A stretch of 64,000 nucleotides of DNA, taken from positions 62,001 through 126,000 of the forward strand of contig NZ_FRAP01000022.1 in assembly GCF_900142365.1 (NCBI RefSeq), in the 5' to 3' direction. Shown one piece after another: positions 7,720-15,930 of the stretch; position 1 is the stretch's first letter, and the number at the start of each line of letters is the position of its first letter. Made by a program: the position numbers and the translations under genes. This DNA is from Pseudonocardia thermophila (lineage in GTDB: Bacteria; Actinomycetota; Actinomycetes; Mycobacteriales; Pseudonocardiaceae). The notes under the pieces were generated by a model. The model had not been told where the DNA came from and did no database searches. It saw nothing but the letters and a program-made list of their open reading frames with translations.

Positions 7720-9411
7720 GTGGCCGTCCACGGAATCGACCTCGGAACGACCAACTCCGCGATCGCGCGGACCGGCGCGGACGGTCGTCCGCAGGTCCTC
7801 ACCGGGCTGTCCGGATCACCGACGACCCCGTCGGTGGTGCTGTTCGCCTCCGCCGGTGAGCACGTCGTGGGCGAGGGCGCCCGCCGGGAGGCGCGGCTGG
7901 ATCCCGAGCACGTGTGCTCGCTGGTCAAACGCCGGATGGGCGACGCCGAGTGGCGGTTCGTGGCGCACGGGAAGGCCTGGTCGGCCCCGGCGGTGTCGTC
8001 GCTGATCCTCAAGAGCCTGGTCGCCGACGCCGAGTTCTGCGGCGACCCGGTGAAGTCCGTGGTGATCACGGTGCCGGCGTACTTCGGCGACGAGGAGCGG
8101 CGCGCCACGGTGCTCGCCGGCACCTACGCCGATCTCGACGTCGTCGACGTGCTGTCCGAGCCGATCGCGGCCGCCCTCGCCTACGGGTTCGGCCGGCTCG
8201 ATGGTGGCCCCGACCTGACCAAGGGTGACAGCCCCGAGACCGTCCTGGTCTACGACCTGGGCGGCGGCACGTTCGACGCCACCGTCATCGAGCTGGCCGA
8301 TCGGCGGATCTCCGTGCTGGCCGTGGAGGGCGACCACCAGCTCGGCGGTGCCGACTGGGATGAGCGGCTGGCGCTGCACCTGTCGCGGCGGTTCTGCGCC
8401 GAGAACCCCGACGCCGAGGATCCGCTCGACGACTCGGCGGGCGCGCAGGCGCTGGTCCTGGCCGCGGAGCGGGCCAAGCACCAGCTCTCCGAGGTGGAGT
8501 CCACCGACGTCGTGGTCACCCACGACGGGGCCCGCTCGACGATCACCGTCACCCGTGCCGAGCTGGAGGAGCTGACCGCGCCGCTGCTGCGCCGCACCAT
8601 CGACCTCACCAAGGCCTGCCTCGCCGAGGCCGCTCGCCGCGGGGTGCCGGTGGTGGACCGGGTGCTGCTGGTCGGGGGCTCTTCGCGCATGCCCGCGGTC
8701 GCCGCGGCGATCACCCGTGAGCTGGCCGGCTCGTTCCGCGGTACCCCCGAGCTGCACGATCCCGATCTCGCGGTCGCCCGCGGCGCCGCGCTGTACGGGG
8801 AGAAGAAGGAGCTGGAGCGCATGGTCGGGGACGACCTGCGCAGCCGCGGCCGGCTCCGCGACGGCGCCGGTCTGGACGAGGCCCTCCCCGCAGACCTGGA
8901 CGCCGCCTGCCGCCGTGTCGCCGACGCGTACGGGGTGCCGCTCGCGCAGGTGCGCCGCGCGGTGGAGATCCAGGTCGACACGGTGGTGTCGCGCGGGTTC
9001 GGCGTGCTCGCGGTCAACTCGTTCACCGGCCGGCTGGAGCCCACCTGGCTGGTGCACCGCAACGACCGGCTGCCGATCCGGGCCCGCCGCTCCTTCGGCA
9101 CCGTCCGCAGCGACCAGGAGGCCATCAACATCACCGTCGTCGAGCAGCAGGGTCAGGTGGAGTCCGACCGCGTCGAGGACGCGAAGGTCCTCATCAATGG
9201 CCGGATCACCGGCATCCCGCCCGGCTTCGGCGAGGGCAGCGAGGTGCAGGTGACGTTCGAGATGGGCTTCGACGGCGTGCTGCACGTGTTCGCCTTCCAC
9301 GTCGAGGCCGGCATCCCCCTGGAACTCGCGGCCACGACCGGCGCGACGCTCTCGCAGGCGGAGGTGGCCCGCGAGCGTGCCCAGCTGGGGAAGCTGCGCC
9401 GCCGTGGGTGA
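7720..9411 (+). CDS. Short Hsp70-family chaperone (DnaK-like)
   Basis: A 563-residue Hsp70. The ATPase domain carries the phosphate-1 motif GIDLGTTNS, VYDLGGGTFDATV and the adenosine-binding LLVGGSSRMPAV, ending at about residue 370. A reduced substrate-binding beta domain follows, but the C-terminal helical lid of DnaK (about 630 residues) is missing. A linker of about 50 residues containing predicted helices joins the two. The GTG start follows TACGCT by 6 nt. The stop overlaps the next gene, and a GrpE-like gene is divergent, so this is a self-contained chaperone set distinct from housekeeping dnaK. The client is unknown. Confidence 0.92.
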   Translation: MAVHGIDLGTTNSAIARTGADGRPQVLTGLSGSPTTPSVVLFASAGEHVVGEGARREARLDPEHVCSLVKRRMGDAEWRFVAHGKAWSAPAVSSLILKSLVADAEFCGDPVKSVVITVPAYFGDEERRATVLAGTYADLDVVDVLSEPIAAALAYGFGRLDGGPDLTKGDSPETVLVYDLGGGTFDATVIELADRRISVLAVEGDHQLGGADWDERLALHLSRRFCAENPDAEDPLDDSAGAQALVLAAERAKHQLSEVESTDVVVTHDGARSTITVTRAELEELTAPLLRRTIDLTKACLAEAARRGVPVVDRVLLVGGSSRMPAVAAAITRELAGSFRGTPELHDPDLAVARGAALYGEKKELERMVGDDLRSRGRLRDGAGLDEALPADLDAACRRVADAYGVPLAQVRRAVEIQVDTVVSRGFGVLAVNSFTGRLEPTWLVHRNDRLPIRARRSFGTVRSDQEAINITVVEQQGQVESDRVEDAKVLINGRITGIPPGFGEGSEVQVTFEMGFDGVLHVFAFHVEAGIPLELAATTGATLSQAEVARERAQLGKLRRRG

Positions 9412-11449
9412 CCTACCGCCGTTCGACCCGAACGACTACCGCAAGCGCGTGCTCGCCGCCGTGGAGAAGCGCGGCGGGCCGGAGGCGTCCGACCCGTTCG
9501 AGCTGTACGACCTGCCGCTGGAGCTGGCCGAGGAGCTGACCGACGTCCAGGTCGCCGCGCGCATCGACGAGGTGTGGGGGTTCTGGCAGCGCCAGCGCGA
9601 TCACCCCAAGTACCGCGTCCTGGTCGCCCTGCTGGTGGAGACGCACGCCGCCCGCAGCGCTGAGCTGCGCGACGCCGCCGCCCGCCGGACGGCCGCGATG
9701 CGGGTCCGCGAGCAGCGCCGCCAGCGCGACGCCGCCCGCTACGAGCTGCTCGACGCCGCCATCGCTCGCCTCGTCGACCGCTACGGCGGGGTGCCCCGCG
9801 ACAAGATCCCCGGGCTCGATGAGGTCGGCGCGCTGACCGGGCTCACGCCGGCCGAGGTGGCCGCCCGGCTACGCCGTCACCCGGTGATCGACCCGGCGGG
9901 GCCCGCCGCCGCGGAGCCGGTGATCGGACCCGAGCGGCGTCGCCAGGTCCGCGCCCTGCTCGACGAGTTCGGCCGGCTCACCGAAGCCCCGGCCCCGCCC
10001 ACGCTGCTCGCGCTGCTCGGGCTGGGCCCGGAGGCGTCCGCCGCCGAGATCGGGGCCACCGCCGCGGCCTTCCGCGCCCGGGCCCGGGAACTCCCGCCGG
10101 ACCGGCTGCGCGCAGTGCTCGACGAGCTGCTCGTGCACGTGGCCGAGCTGATCGAGCCCGGCCCCGACGCTGTCGCGGCCTACCTGGACACGGTCGCGCT
10201 GGACGTGCGCGAGTACCTGGTGCCGCGGGTGCGCGCCGCGGTCCTCGTGGAGGACAGGCTGGTCGCCGAGGACCACGCGCACCTCGTGGAGGAGGCGATG
10301 GCGCGCGGGCTCGACCGGCGCCGCGCCACCGACCTGCTGGCGTCGATCGCGGCCGAGCTCGCCACCACGGTCGAGCAGCCGGGGCGGACGCCCGAACCCG
10401 CCCCGAGGCCCGAACCGCCCCGGCAGCCGTCCTGGGAGGAGCCGCTGAAGGCCGCCAGGGCGGCGTTGCGCGCCGGGCGGCCCGTCGAGGCCGAGCGGCA
10501 CGTCGCGGAGGCCCGTCGCTGCGCGGGCACGAACGGCACGACCCCGGTGCGGGCGGTCGCCGACGAGGTGGAGTCGGTCCTCGCCGAGGCCAGGGTGCGG
10601 GCGCGGGCAGCCGGCGCCGCTGCGGAGGCCCGCCGGTTCGTGGAGGTGCTCGACCACCTCGACCACCTCGCCCGCACCGCATCCGACCTGGGGCTGCCCG
10701 CTGACGCCGAGGAGCTGCGCCGCCGCGCCCGCGCCGCCGTCGAGGAGGCCGACCGGATCGTCGCCGCGGCCGAGGCCGGGCCCGTGGCCGACCGGCCGGC
10801 GATGCTGGAGCGGGCGCTGGCCGTGTGCGCCGACCACGTGGGCGCCCTGACCGCGCTCGACACCGTCCCGATCGAGGCCCCGGCGTGGGTGAACGCGGTC
10901 CGCGACGGCCGCGGCGACGTGCTGGTGCTGTGGGCGCCGTCGCCCACCCCGGGGGTCACCTACCGGGTGCGCCGGCAGGCTCCGGACGGCGCGTGGCGCG
11001 TCATCGGCCGGGTGCCGGACACGTCGATCGAGGACGGCGGCGCCCCGCCAGGGGTGGAACCGCCGGTGTACGCGGTGGCGGCCGTCCAGGGCGGCCGCAG
11101 CTCGGCGGAGACGCGATCGGACGAGTCGCGGCCCGGGCCGGCAGCTGCGCGGTCCCCCGCGCCGCCCCCTGTGCCCGCCGGGCCACCCGCCCCGTCCGGG
11201 GTCGTGGCCACCCGCACGGCGGACGGGGCGGTCCGGATCAGCTGGACCGCCGCACCCGGTGACGACGGCGGCACCGAGTACCGCGTCCGCTGCCGGCGGC
11301 CCGACGGCGGCTGGCGGGTCGTCGGCCGCACCCACGACACCGCGATCGAGGACGGCGGGGCGCCCGCGGGCCCGGTTCCGGTGTACGGCGTGAGCGCCAC
11401 GTCACGCGGCGGGCCCCGGTCCGCAGAGGTCCTCTCGGAACCCGGCTGA
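9404..11449 (+). CDS. Large Hsp70-associated protein with J-like segment and two FN3-like domains
   Basis: A 681-residue protein that I cannot assign to a named family. GTG overlaps the Hsp70 stop by 8 nt, so the two are coupled. The N-terminal half is helical and rich in Arg and Ala. At about residues 199-230, TLLALLGLGPEASAAEI resembles the start of a J-domain, but no HPD tripeptide is present. A helical region with tetratricopeptide-like character follows at about 355-470. The C-terminus carries two fibronectin type III-like repeats with shared phrases (YRVRRQAPDGAWRVIGR and YRVRCRRPDGGWRVVGR, each followed by a VPDTSIEDGG or THDTAIEDGG loop), joined by a Pro/Ala-rich linker. No signal peptide or membrane helix is visible. 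It could be a client-targeting co-chaperone; that is inference. Confidence 0.7.
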   Translation: MGDLPPFDPNDYRKRVLAAVEKRGGPEASDPFELYDLPLELAEELTDVQVAARIDEVWGFWQRQRDHPKYRVLVALLVETHAARSAELRDAAARRTAAMRVREQRRQRDAARYELLDAAIARLVDRYGGVPRDKIPGLDEVGALTGLTPAEVAARLRRHPVIDPAGPAAAEPVIGPERRRQVRALLDEFGRLTEAPAPPTLLALLGLGPEASAAEIGATAAAFRARARELPPDRLRAVLDELLVHVAELIEPGPDAVAAYLDTVALDVREYLVPRVRAAVLVEDRLVAEDHAHLVEEAMARGLDRRRATDLLASIAAELATTVEQPGRTPEPAPRPEPPRQPSWEEPLKAARAALRAGRPVEAERHVAEARRCAGTNGTTPVRAVADEVESVLAEARVRARAAGAAAEARRFVEVLDHLDHLARTASDLGLPADAEELRRRARAAVEEADRIVAAAEAGPVADRPAMLERALAVCADHVGALTALDTVPIEAPAWVNAVRDGRGDVLVLWAPSPTPGVTYRVRRQAPDGAWRVIGRVPDTSIEDGGAPPGVEPPVYAVAAVQGGRSSAETRSDESRPGPAAARSPAPPPVPAGPPAPSGVVATRTADGAVRISWTAAPGDDGGTEYRVRCRRPDGGWRVVGRTHDTAIEDGGAPAGPVPVYGVSATSRGGPRSAEVLSEPG

Positions 11450-11532
11450 CCCCAGCTGCGTTGGTCCCTCATACGGAAGGGATGATCCGGTCGAAACCGG
11501 ACGTCGCCGTGATCAGCAGAGGCCCGAGGTAC

Positions 11533-11619
11533 TACGGTGGCGGCGGACCGCCGGTGACGGTGGTGACTTGGGGGTAACCGACGGGGGACGGACCGTCGGG
11601 GAAAGCAGGGAACAGAGGC
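11533..11619 (+). promoter_or_regulatory. Promoter and structured leader of the TerC-like gene
   Basis: TACGGT (11533-11538) is a candidate -10 box, giving an untranslated leader of about 75 nt. GGCGG pairs with CCGCC around 11539-11552, and GACGG with CCGTC around 11579-11596. A CCGGT-CGAA-ACCGG hairpin lies just upstream (about 11487-11500). TerC-family genes in other bacteria are often under the yybP-ykoY manganese riboswitch, but I do not see its conserved loop sequences here. The function of the leader is unknown. Confidence 0.4.
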
Positions 11620-12753
11620 ATGCACCTTCGGATCTTCGGCTGGTCCTACGCCGTCACGGCTGCGGCCTTGGTCGTGGCCTTCATCTACGGAGGTCTGCCC
11701 GGCCTCATCCTCGCGGCGATCCTCGGCATCCTCGAGGTCTCGCTGTCGTTCGACAACGCGGTCGTCAACGCCACCGTCCTGGAGCGGATGGACGCCTGGT
11801 GGCAGCGGATCTTCCTGACCGTCGGCGTGCTGATCGCCGTCTTCGGCATGCGGCTGGTCTTCCCGCTGCTCATCGTCGGCATCACCGCGGACCTGAACCC
11901 CGCGGAGGCGCTCACGCTGGCGCTGGAGAAGCGGCCGGAGAGCGACCCGACCTCGTACGCGCACCTGCTGAACGAGGCTTACCCGGACATCGCCGCGTTC
12001 GGCGGCGTCTTCCTGTTCATGCTGTTCCTCGACTGGGTGTTCGACGACCGGGAGATCAAGTGGCTGCAGTGGCTCGAGGCACCCCTCGCGCGCATCGGTC
12101 AGCTGAGCCGGCTGTCGATCGTCATCACGCTGGTCGTGCTGGCCGTGCTCGCCGAGACCCTGGCGGAGAACCCCGGCGCCGTGCTGCTGTCCGGTGCCCT
12201 GGGCATGGTCACCTACCTGCTGGTCAACGGGCTCGGTGACTACTTCGAGTCGCGCATGGAGCACGAGCACGAGGCCCAGGTCGAGGCCGAGGAGGCCGCG
12301 GGCCGCAGCGGCCCGTCGGGGCTGGCCAAGGCCACCGGCAAGGCCGGGTTCTTCCTGTTCCTCTACCTCGAGGTCCTCGACGCCGCGTTCTCCTTCGACG
12401 GCGTGATCGGCGCGTTCGCGATCACCACCGACCCGATCCTCATCGCGCTGGGCCTCGGCCTGATCGGTGCCATGTTCGTGCGGTCGCTGACGGTGTACCT
12501 GGTCCGCAAGGGCACCCTCGCCGACTACGTCTACCTCGAGCACGGCGCCCACTGGGCCATCGGCGCGCTGTCGGTGATCCTGCTGATCGGGATCGGATAC
12601 CACGTCAACGAGATCATCACCGGCCTCATCGGGGTCGCGTTCATCGGCGCGGCGTTCCTCTCCAGCGTCCTGCGCAACCGGAGGCTGGAAGCCCAGGGCA
12701 TCGAGACCCGGCACACCGTCGACGAGATCGCCGCGGCCTCGCACGAGCACTGA
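11620..12753 (+). CDS. TerC-like integral membrane protein (DUF475)
   Basis: A 377-residue membrane protein with about nine hydrophobic segments. Two related motifs, EVSLSFDNAV near residue 40 and EVLDAAFSFDGVIGA near residue 250, are the hallmark acidic repeats of the TerC superfamily and probably line a metal site or channel. A charged cytoplasmic loop with repeated Glu and His (EHEHEAQVEAEE) separates the halves. TerC proteins have been linked to manganese export and tellurite resistance and are thought to anchor TerD/TerB complexes. The TerD gene 33 nt downstream is probably co-transcribed. Confidence 0.9.
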   Translation: MHLRIFGWSYAVTAAALVVAFIYGGLPGLILAAILGILEVSLSFDNAVVNATVLERMDAWWQRIFLTVGVLIAVFGMRLVFPLLIVGITADLNPAEALTLALEKRPESDPTSYAHLLNEAYPDIAAFGGVFLFMLFLDWVFDDREIKWLQWLEAPLARIGQLSRLSIVITLVVLAVLAETLAENPGAVLLSGALGMVTYLLVNGLGDYFESRMEHEHEAQVEAEEAAGRSGPSGLAKATGKAGFFLFLYLEVLDAAFSFDGVIGAFAITTDPILIALGLGLIGAMFVRSLTVYLVRKGTLADYVYLEHGAHWAIGALSVILLIGIGYHVNEIITGLIGVAFIGAAFLSSVLRNRRLEAQGIETRHTVDEIAAASHEH

Positions 12754-12786
12754 GCACGCAACACCGATCCGAGCAGAGGGGCGTCG

Positions 12787-13362
12787 ATGTCGGTCAGTCT
12801 GGTCAAGGGGCAGAAGGTCTCGCTCGCGAAACGCGGCGGCGGGACGCTCACCCGGGTGCGGATGGGCCTGGGCTGGGACGCGGTGAAGAAGCGCGGGCTG
12901 TTCGGCAGGCGCGCGCAGCAGATCGACCTGGACGCGTCCGCCCTGCTCTTCGACGACCAGCGCCGCCTCCTCGACGCGGTGTGGTTCCGCCAGCTGCAGA
13001 GCAAGGACGGCGCGGTGCAGCACACCGGCGACAACCTCACCGGTGAGGGCGAGGGCGACGACGAGTCGATCATCGTCGACCTGCAGCGGCTCTCGCCCGC
13101 GGTCAGCCAGATCGTGTTCACCGTCAACTCGTTCACCGGGCAGGACTTCTCGCAGATCGAGAACGCCTTCTGCCGCCTGGTCGACGAGACGACGGGGGAG
13201 GAGCTGGCCCGCTACGACCTGTCCGGCTCCGGCCCGCACAACGCGCAGATCATGGCGAAGGTCAGCAGGGACGGGGCGGGCTGGTCCATGACCGCGATCG
13301 GGGCCGTCGCCTCGGGACGGACCTTCCAGGACCTCCTCCCGGCCACCGCGGCCCACCTCTGA
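12787..13362 (+). CDS. TerD-family stress protein
   Basis: A 191-residue TerD-domain protein. The calcium-binding segment HTGDNLTGEGEGDDE is intact, as are the N-terminal SVSLVKGQKVSLAK and the IDLDASALLFD strand. It has a basic insert (KKRGLFGRRAQQ) at about residues 36-47 that the 19.2-kb paralogue lacks. AGAGGGG lies 5 nt before the ATG. TerD proteins bind Ca2+ and are proposed to form membrane-associated metal-sensing complexes with TerB and TerC. Confidence 0.92.
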   Translation: MSVSLVKGQKVSLAKRGGGTLTRVRMGLGWDAVKKRGLFGRRAQQIDLDASALLFDDQRRLLDAVWFRQLQSKDGAVQHTGDNLTGEGEGDDESIIVDLQRLSPAVSQIVFTVNSFTGQDFSQIENAFCRLVDETTGEELARYDLSGSGPHNAQIMAKVSRDGAGWSMTAIGAVASGRTFQDLLPATAAHL

Positions 13363-13379
13363 TCGCCCCCCCGCACACG

Positions 13380-13431
13380 CCACGAACGGCACTTCCGCAA
13401 GGAATGCTGCTCACGGAAGTGCCGTTCGTGG
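13380..13431. terminator. Bidirectional hairpin between terD and terB (GAACGGCACTT family)
   Basis: An 18-bp arm at 13380-13397 pairs perfectly with 13414-13431 across a 16-nt loop. It sits between convergent genes. The core ACGAACGGCACTT is shared with the 24-bp stem at 48424-48474, so this is one copy of a repeated terminator-like palindrome. Confidence 0.75.
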
Positions 13432-13457
13432 GGTTTCGGCGGGCTCAGAGAGCAACC

Positions 13458-13913
13458 TCAGAGGTCGAACTCGGCCGGGTTGATCCCCACGGCGTTGCAC
13501 GCCTCGCGCACGGCCTGCTGCTCGTCCTTGTCGAAGTTGCCGTCGGCGCCGCCGATGATGATCCCCACCTGGATCACCGCGCGGGCCTGCTCAGGCTTGT
13601 TGCGCAGCTTGCCGATGGTGGCGATGGCCTCGACCTTGCCGAACTCGAAGTCGGACTGCAGCTTCGAGGCGTACCAGTTGAACTTCTCCAGCAGCTCGCT
13701 CGCCTCGAACACCGACAGCACGTCGTTGCTCTGGATGAACGCGCCGGTCTTGCGCTTCTCCTCGTCGTCGATGTGCCCGTCGGCGGCCGCGATGAGCGCA
13801 CACATCGCCATCGAGGCGTTGGCGAACTCCTTGCTCTTGAACCTGCCGACCTGGGTCTTGGTCTGGGCGGTCATGTCGGCCACCCGTGCCTTGAGCTGGT
13901 CCCACAGTGCCAT
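13458..13913 (-). CDS. terB: TerB-family tellurium/stress protein
   Basis: A 151-residue all-helical TerB protein. Two internal repeats each carry an acidic loop, AAADGHIDDEEK at about residue 43 and GGADGNFDKDEQ near residue 125, which are the proposed metal ligands. The ATG was chosen because GGAAGGGG lies 8 nt upstream; the GTG 9 nt earlier overlaps this site. TerB links TerC at the membrane to TerD and the enzymatic module. It points toward, and converges with, the TerC-TerD pair. Confidence 0.9.
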   Translation of the reverse strand: MALWDQLKARVADMTAQTKTQVGRFKSKEFANASMAMCALIAAADGHIDDEEKRKTGAFIQSNDVLSVFEASELLEKFNWYASKLQSDFEFGKVEAIATIGKLRNKPEQARAVIQVGIIIGGADGNFDKDEQQAVREACNAVGINPAEFDL

Positions 13914-13932
13914 CGGTGGCACCCCTTCCTCG

Positions 13933-13960
13933 TGATGTGGCCGACCTGATGTGGCCGACC
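13933..13960. repeat. 14-bp perfect tandem duplication upstream of terB
   Basis: TGATGTGGCCGACC occurs twice in direct succession (13933-13946 and 13947-13960), between the terB start and the stop of the HAD gene. It may be a recent slippage event or a pair of regulator sites in the terB promoter region. Confidence 0.8.
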
Positions 13961-13964
13961 TGGG

Positions 13965-14792
13965 TCAGTCGTCGGTCATGGGCGGCGCGGCGTGCGCACG
14001 CAGCCACGCCACGATCTCCGCGCCCGCCCGGCCGCCGGTCGCCGCGGTGACGGCGACGTGCGGGCGAGTCCATCCCGTGTCGGCCAGCTCGCCGTGCGCG
14101 GGACGGACGGCGGCGTCGGCGGCCTCGAGCAGGTCGGCGTCGAGCAGCGAGTCCCCGGCCGCGATCAGCCGGGTCGCGCCGCAGCGGGCCAGCACCTCAC
14201 GCGCGGCAGCGGACTTGGTGATCGGCTGCGGCACCGCGTAGACCTTGCGGCCCTGCAGTGACACCCGCCACCCGTGGGGCACACACCACTCGGCCAGATC
14301 GGCGACCCAGCCGGGCGGCAGCGCGTCCCGGTCCACGACGGCGTACACGAACCCCGGCCCGTCGTCGGGGCCCGCCGTGCGCAGCTTCAGCACGAACGGA
14401 CCGGACACCTCCGCCAGCCGCGCCCGCACCTCCGGCAGCGGCGCGCACCCGGCCAGCCGCTCCTGCACGGCCGCCGTCCACGCCGGGTCGGGCTCGCCGT
14501 CGACGAGCAGGTGCGCCCCGTTGCTCGCGATCGCGAAGCGCGGCGGCGGGCCGGGCAGGTGCACGCGGGCGTACTGCTGCGGGGTCCGCGTGGTCGCCGG
14601 CACGAGCGTGACCTCGGCGGCCAGCTTCTCCAGCTCGGCCGCCGCCTCCTCGAACATGAACGACAGCGGCATCCCCTCGTGGACCTCCACGCACAGCAAC
14701 CGCGGTGCTCGCTCGTCCGGGACCTGCAGGTCCAGCGCGTTCGCCGAGTAGATGAGCGTGCGGTCCAGGTCGACGCAGGCGACGGTGCTCAC
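13965..14792 (-). CDS. HAD-superfamily hydrolase of the Ter module
   Basis: A 275-residue HAD phosphatase. The catalytic motif I is VACVDLDRTLIY (Asp-x-Asp) at the N-terminus, motif II threonine may be in VPATTRT, and the C-terminal motif IAAGDSLLDADLL supplies the last acidic pair. Comparative genomics of Ter systems (Anantharaman and colleagues) found a HAD enzyme with two PRTases and a CitE-like lyase in a proposed nucleoside-like metabolite pathway. This gene ends such an operon here, 7 nt after the PRTase-PELOTA gene. Confidence 0.85.
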   Translation of the reverse strand: MSTVACVDLDRTLIYSANALDLQVPDERAPRLLCVEVHEGMPLSFMFEEAAAELEKLAAEVTLVPATTRTPQQYARVHLPGPPPRFAIASNGAHLLVDGEPDPAWTAAVQERLAGCAPLPEVRARLAEVSGPFVLKLRTAGPDDGPGFVYAVVDRDALPPGWVADLAEWCVPHGWRVSLQGRKVYAVPQPITKSAAAREVLARCGATRLIAAGDSLLDADLLEAADAAVRPAHGELADTGWTRPHVAVTAATGGRAGAEIVAWLRAHAAPPMTDD

Positions 14793-14799
14793 CCTGCGC

Positions 14800-15930
14800 T
14801 CACCGTGCCCGGCCCGTCACCGCGTACCCGTCGGCCCCGGTGGCGCCGCGGGTGTAGCGCGGGTGGATCAGCCCGATGCAGCTGTAGGGCAGTTCGGCGA
14901 CCTCCTCGACCGGCACCCCCCGCTGCTCGGCGAGCAGCAGGACGTGCGCGAGGTCGTCGGCGGGCGCCCCGGCCCGCACCAGCACCCGCCACGGCACCCG
15001 GCGCAGCAGCACCCGCGTGGTCTCCCCGACGCCGGGTTTCACGAGGTTCGGGTCGCCGATGCCGTACTCGTCGACGATCCGGTCGACGGCGGCCCACCCC
15101 GCGTGGTCGACGGTGCGGTCGGCCGGTGGCGGAGTCGGGCCCACCTGGTCGAACGCGGCAGTGACCGTGTCGAGGAACGCGTTCGACACGTCCGCGGCGG
15201 CCAGCTCGGCGTAGAACTTCGCGCCGTGGAACATCCCGGGCTTGATCAGCCGGTCGTTGAGCACCGTGCGCGAGACCAGCCCGGACACCGTCGAGTTCAG
15301 GCACGCCGACGGGATCAGCCAGTCCTCCCGGGTGCCGAAGACCGGCGTGCACCGACCCGGATCGGCGAGCACGGCGAGCGTGGGGTCGAACGGACTGCCC
15401 GCCAGCGCAGCGGCCAGCTCACGGGTGATCGCGCCCTTGCCGGTCCAGCCGTCGACGAACACCACGGTCGCCGGGTCGTGGTGCGCCGCCAGCCACGCCA
15501 TCGCGACCGGGTCGATGCCGCGGCCGCGCACGATCGACACCGCGTAGTGCGGGAGGTCGAGGCCGTGCCGGGCCGCGGCCCAGCGGCGCAGCAGCACCCC
15601 GACCGGGGTACCCGCTCGGGCCAGCGACACCAGGACGACGTCGCGGCCCCGCTCGGCGAGGATCAGCTCGGCCACGGTGCCGACGGCGTGCGCGATCCGG
15701 CCGGCCGACGTCGCCAGCGCCCGGTGGTACAGCTGCAGGTAGGACTCGTCGGGCTGGAACTCCTGCGGCAGCGACTCGGCGTAGTGCGCACCGCCGGACT
15801 GCACCGCCTCCTCGCGCTCCTCGGTCGGCGCCTCCAGGGGGACGTCGGACAGATCGGTGAGCAGCCAGCCGACCTCGTCCGGTGCGTAGCTGCCGAACGC
15901 GGGCCCGCGCAGCACGGGCGGGAAGCTCAT
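14800..15930 (-). CDS. PRTase/StiP-type protein with PELOTA-like C-terminus
   Basis: A 376-residue protein of the family annotated as 'cysteine protease StiP' or PRTase_1 plus PELOTA. SLARAGTPVGVLLRRW and VVFVDGWTGKGAITREL are the phosphoribosyltransferase-like core, the latter replacing the PRPP loop. The last 60 residues (WRVLVRAGAPADDLAHVLLLAEQRG...) match a PELOTA-type RNA-binding fold. ATG overlaps the upstream PRTase stop as ATGA. In the proposed Ter pathway this enzyme acts with the TRSP-PRTase on a ribose-phosphate substrate. The protease label is doubtful. Confidence 0.85.
   Translation of the reverse strand: MSFPPVLRGPAFGSYAPDEVGWLLTDLSDVPLEAPTEEREEAVQSGGAHYAESLPQEFQPDESYLQLYHRALATSAGRIAHAVGTVAELILAERGRDVVLVSLARAGTPVGVLLRRWAAARHGLDLPHYAVSIVRGRGIDPVAMAWLAAHHDPATVVFVDGWTGKGAITRELAAALAGSPFDPTLAVLADPGRCTPVFGTREDWLIPSACLNSTVSGLVSRTVLNDRLIKPGMFHGAKFYAELAAADVSNAFLDTVTAAFDQVGPTPPPADRTVDHAGWAAVDRIVDEYGIGDPNLVKPGVGETTRVLLRRVPWRVLVRAGAPADDLAHVLLLAEQRGVPVEEVAELPYSCIGLIHPRYTRGATGADGYAVTGRAR

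Noticed and set aside
11545..11619. yybP-ykoY manganese riboswitch before the TerC-like gene
   Set aside because: TerC genes often carry it, but the conserved loop sequences are not visible. I kept only a general leader description.
14800..15930. Cysteine protease function of the StiP-type protein
   Set aside because: The core is phosphoribosyltransferase-like with a PELOTA tail, and I do not see a convincing Cys-His catalytic pair.
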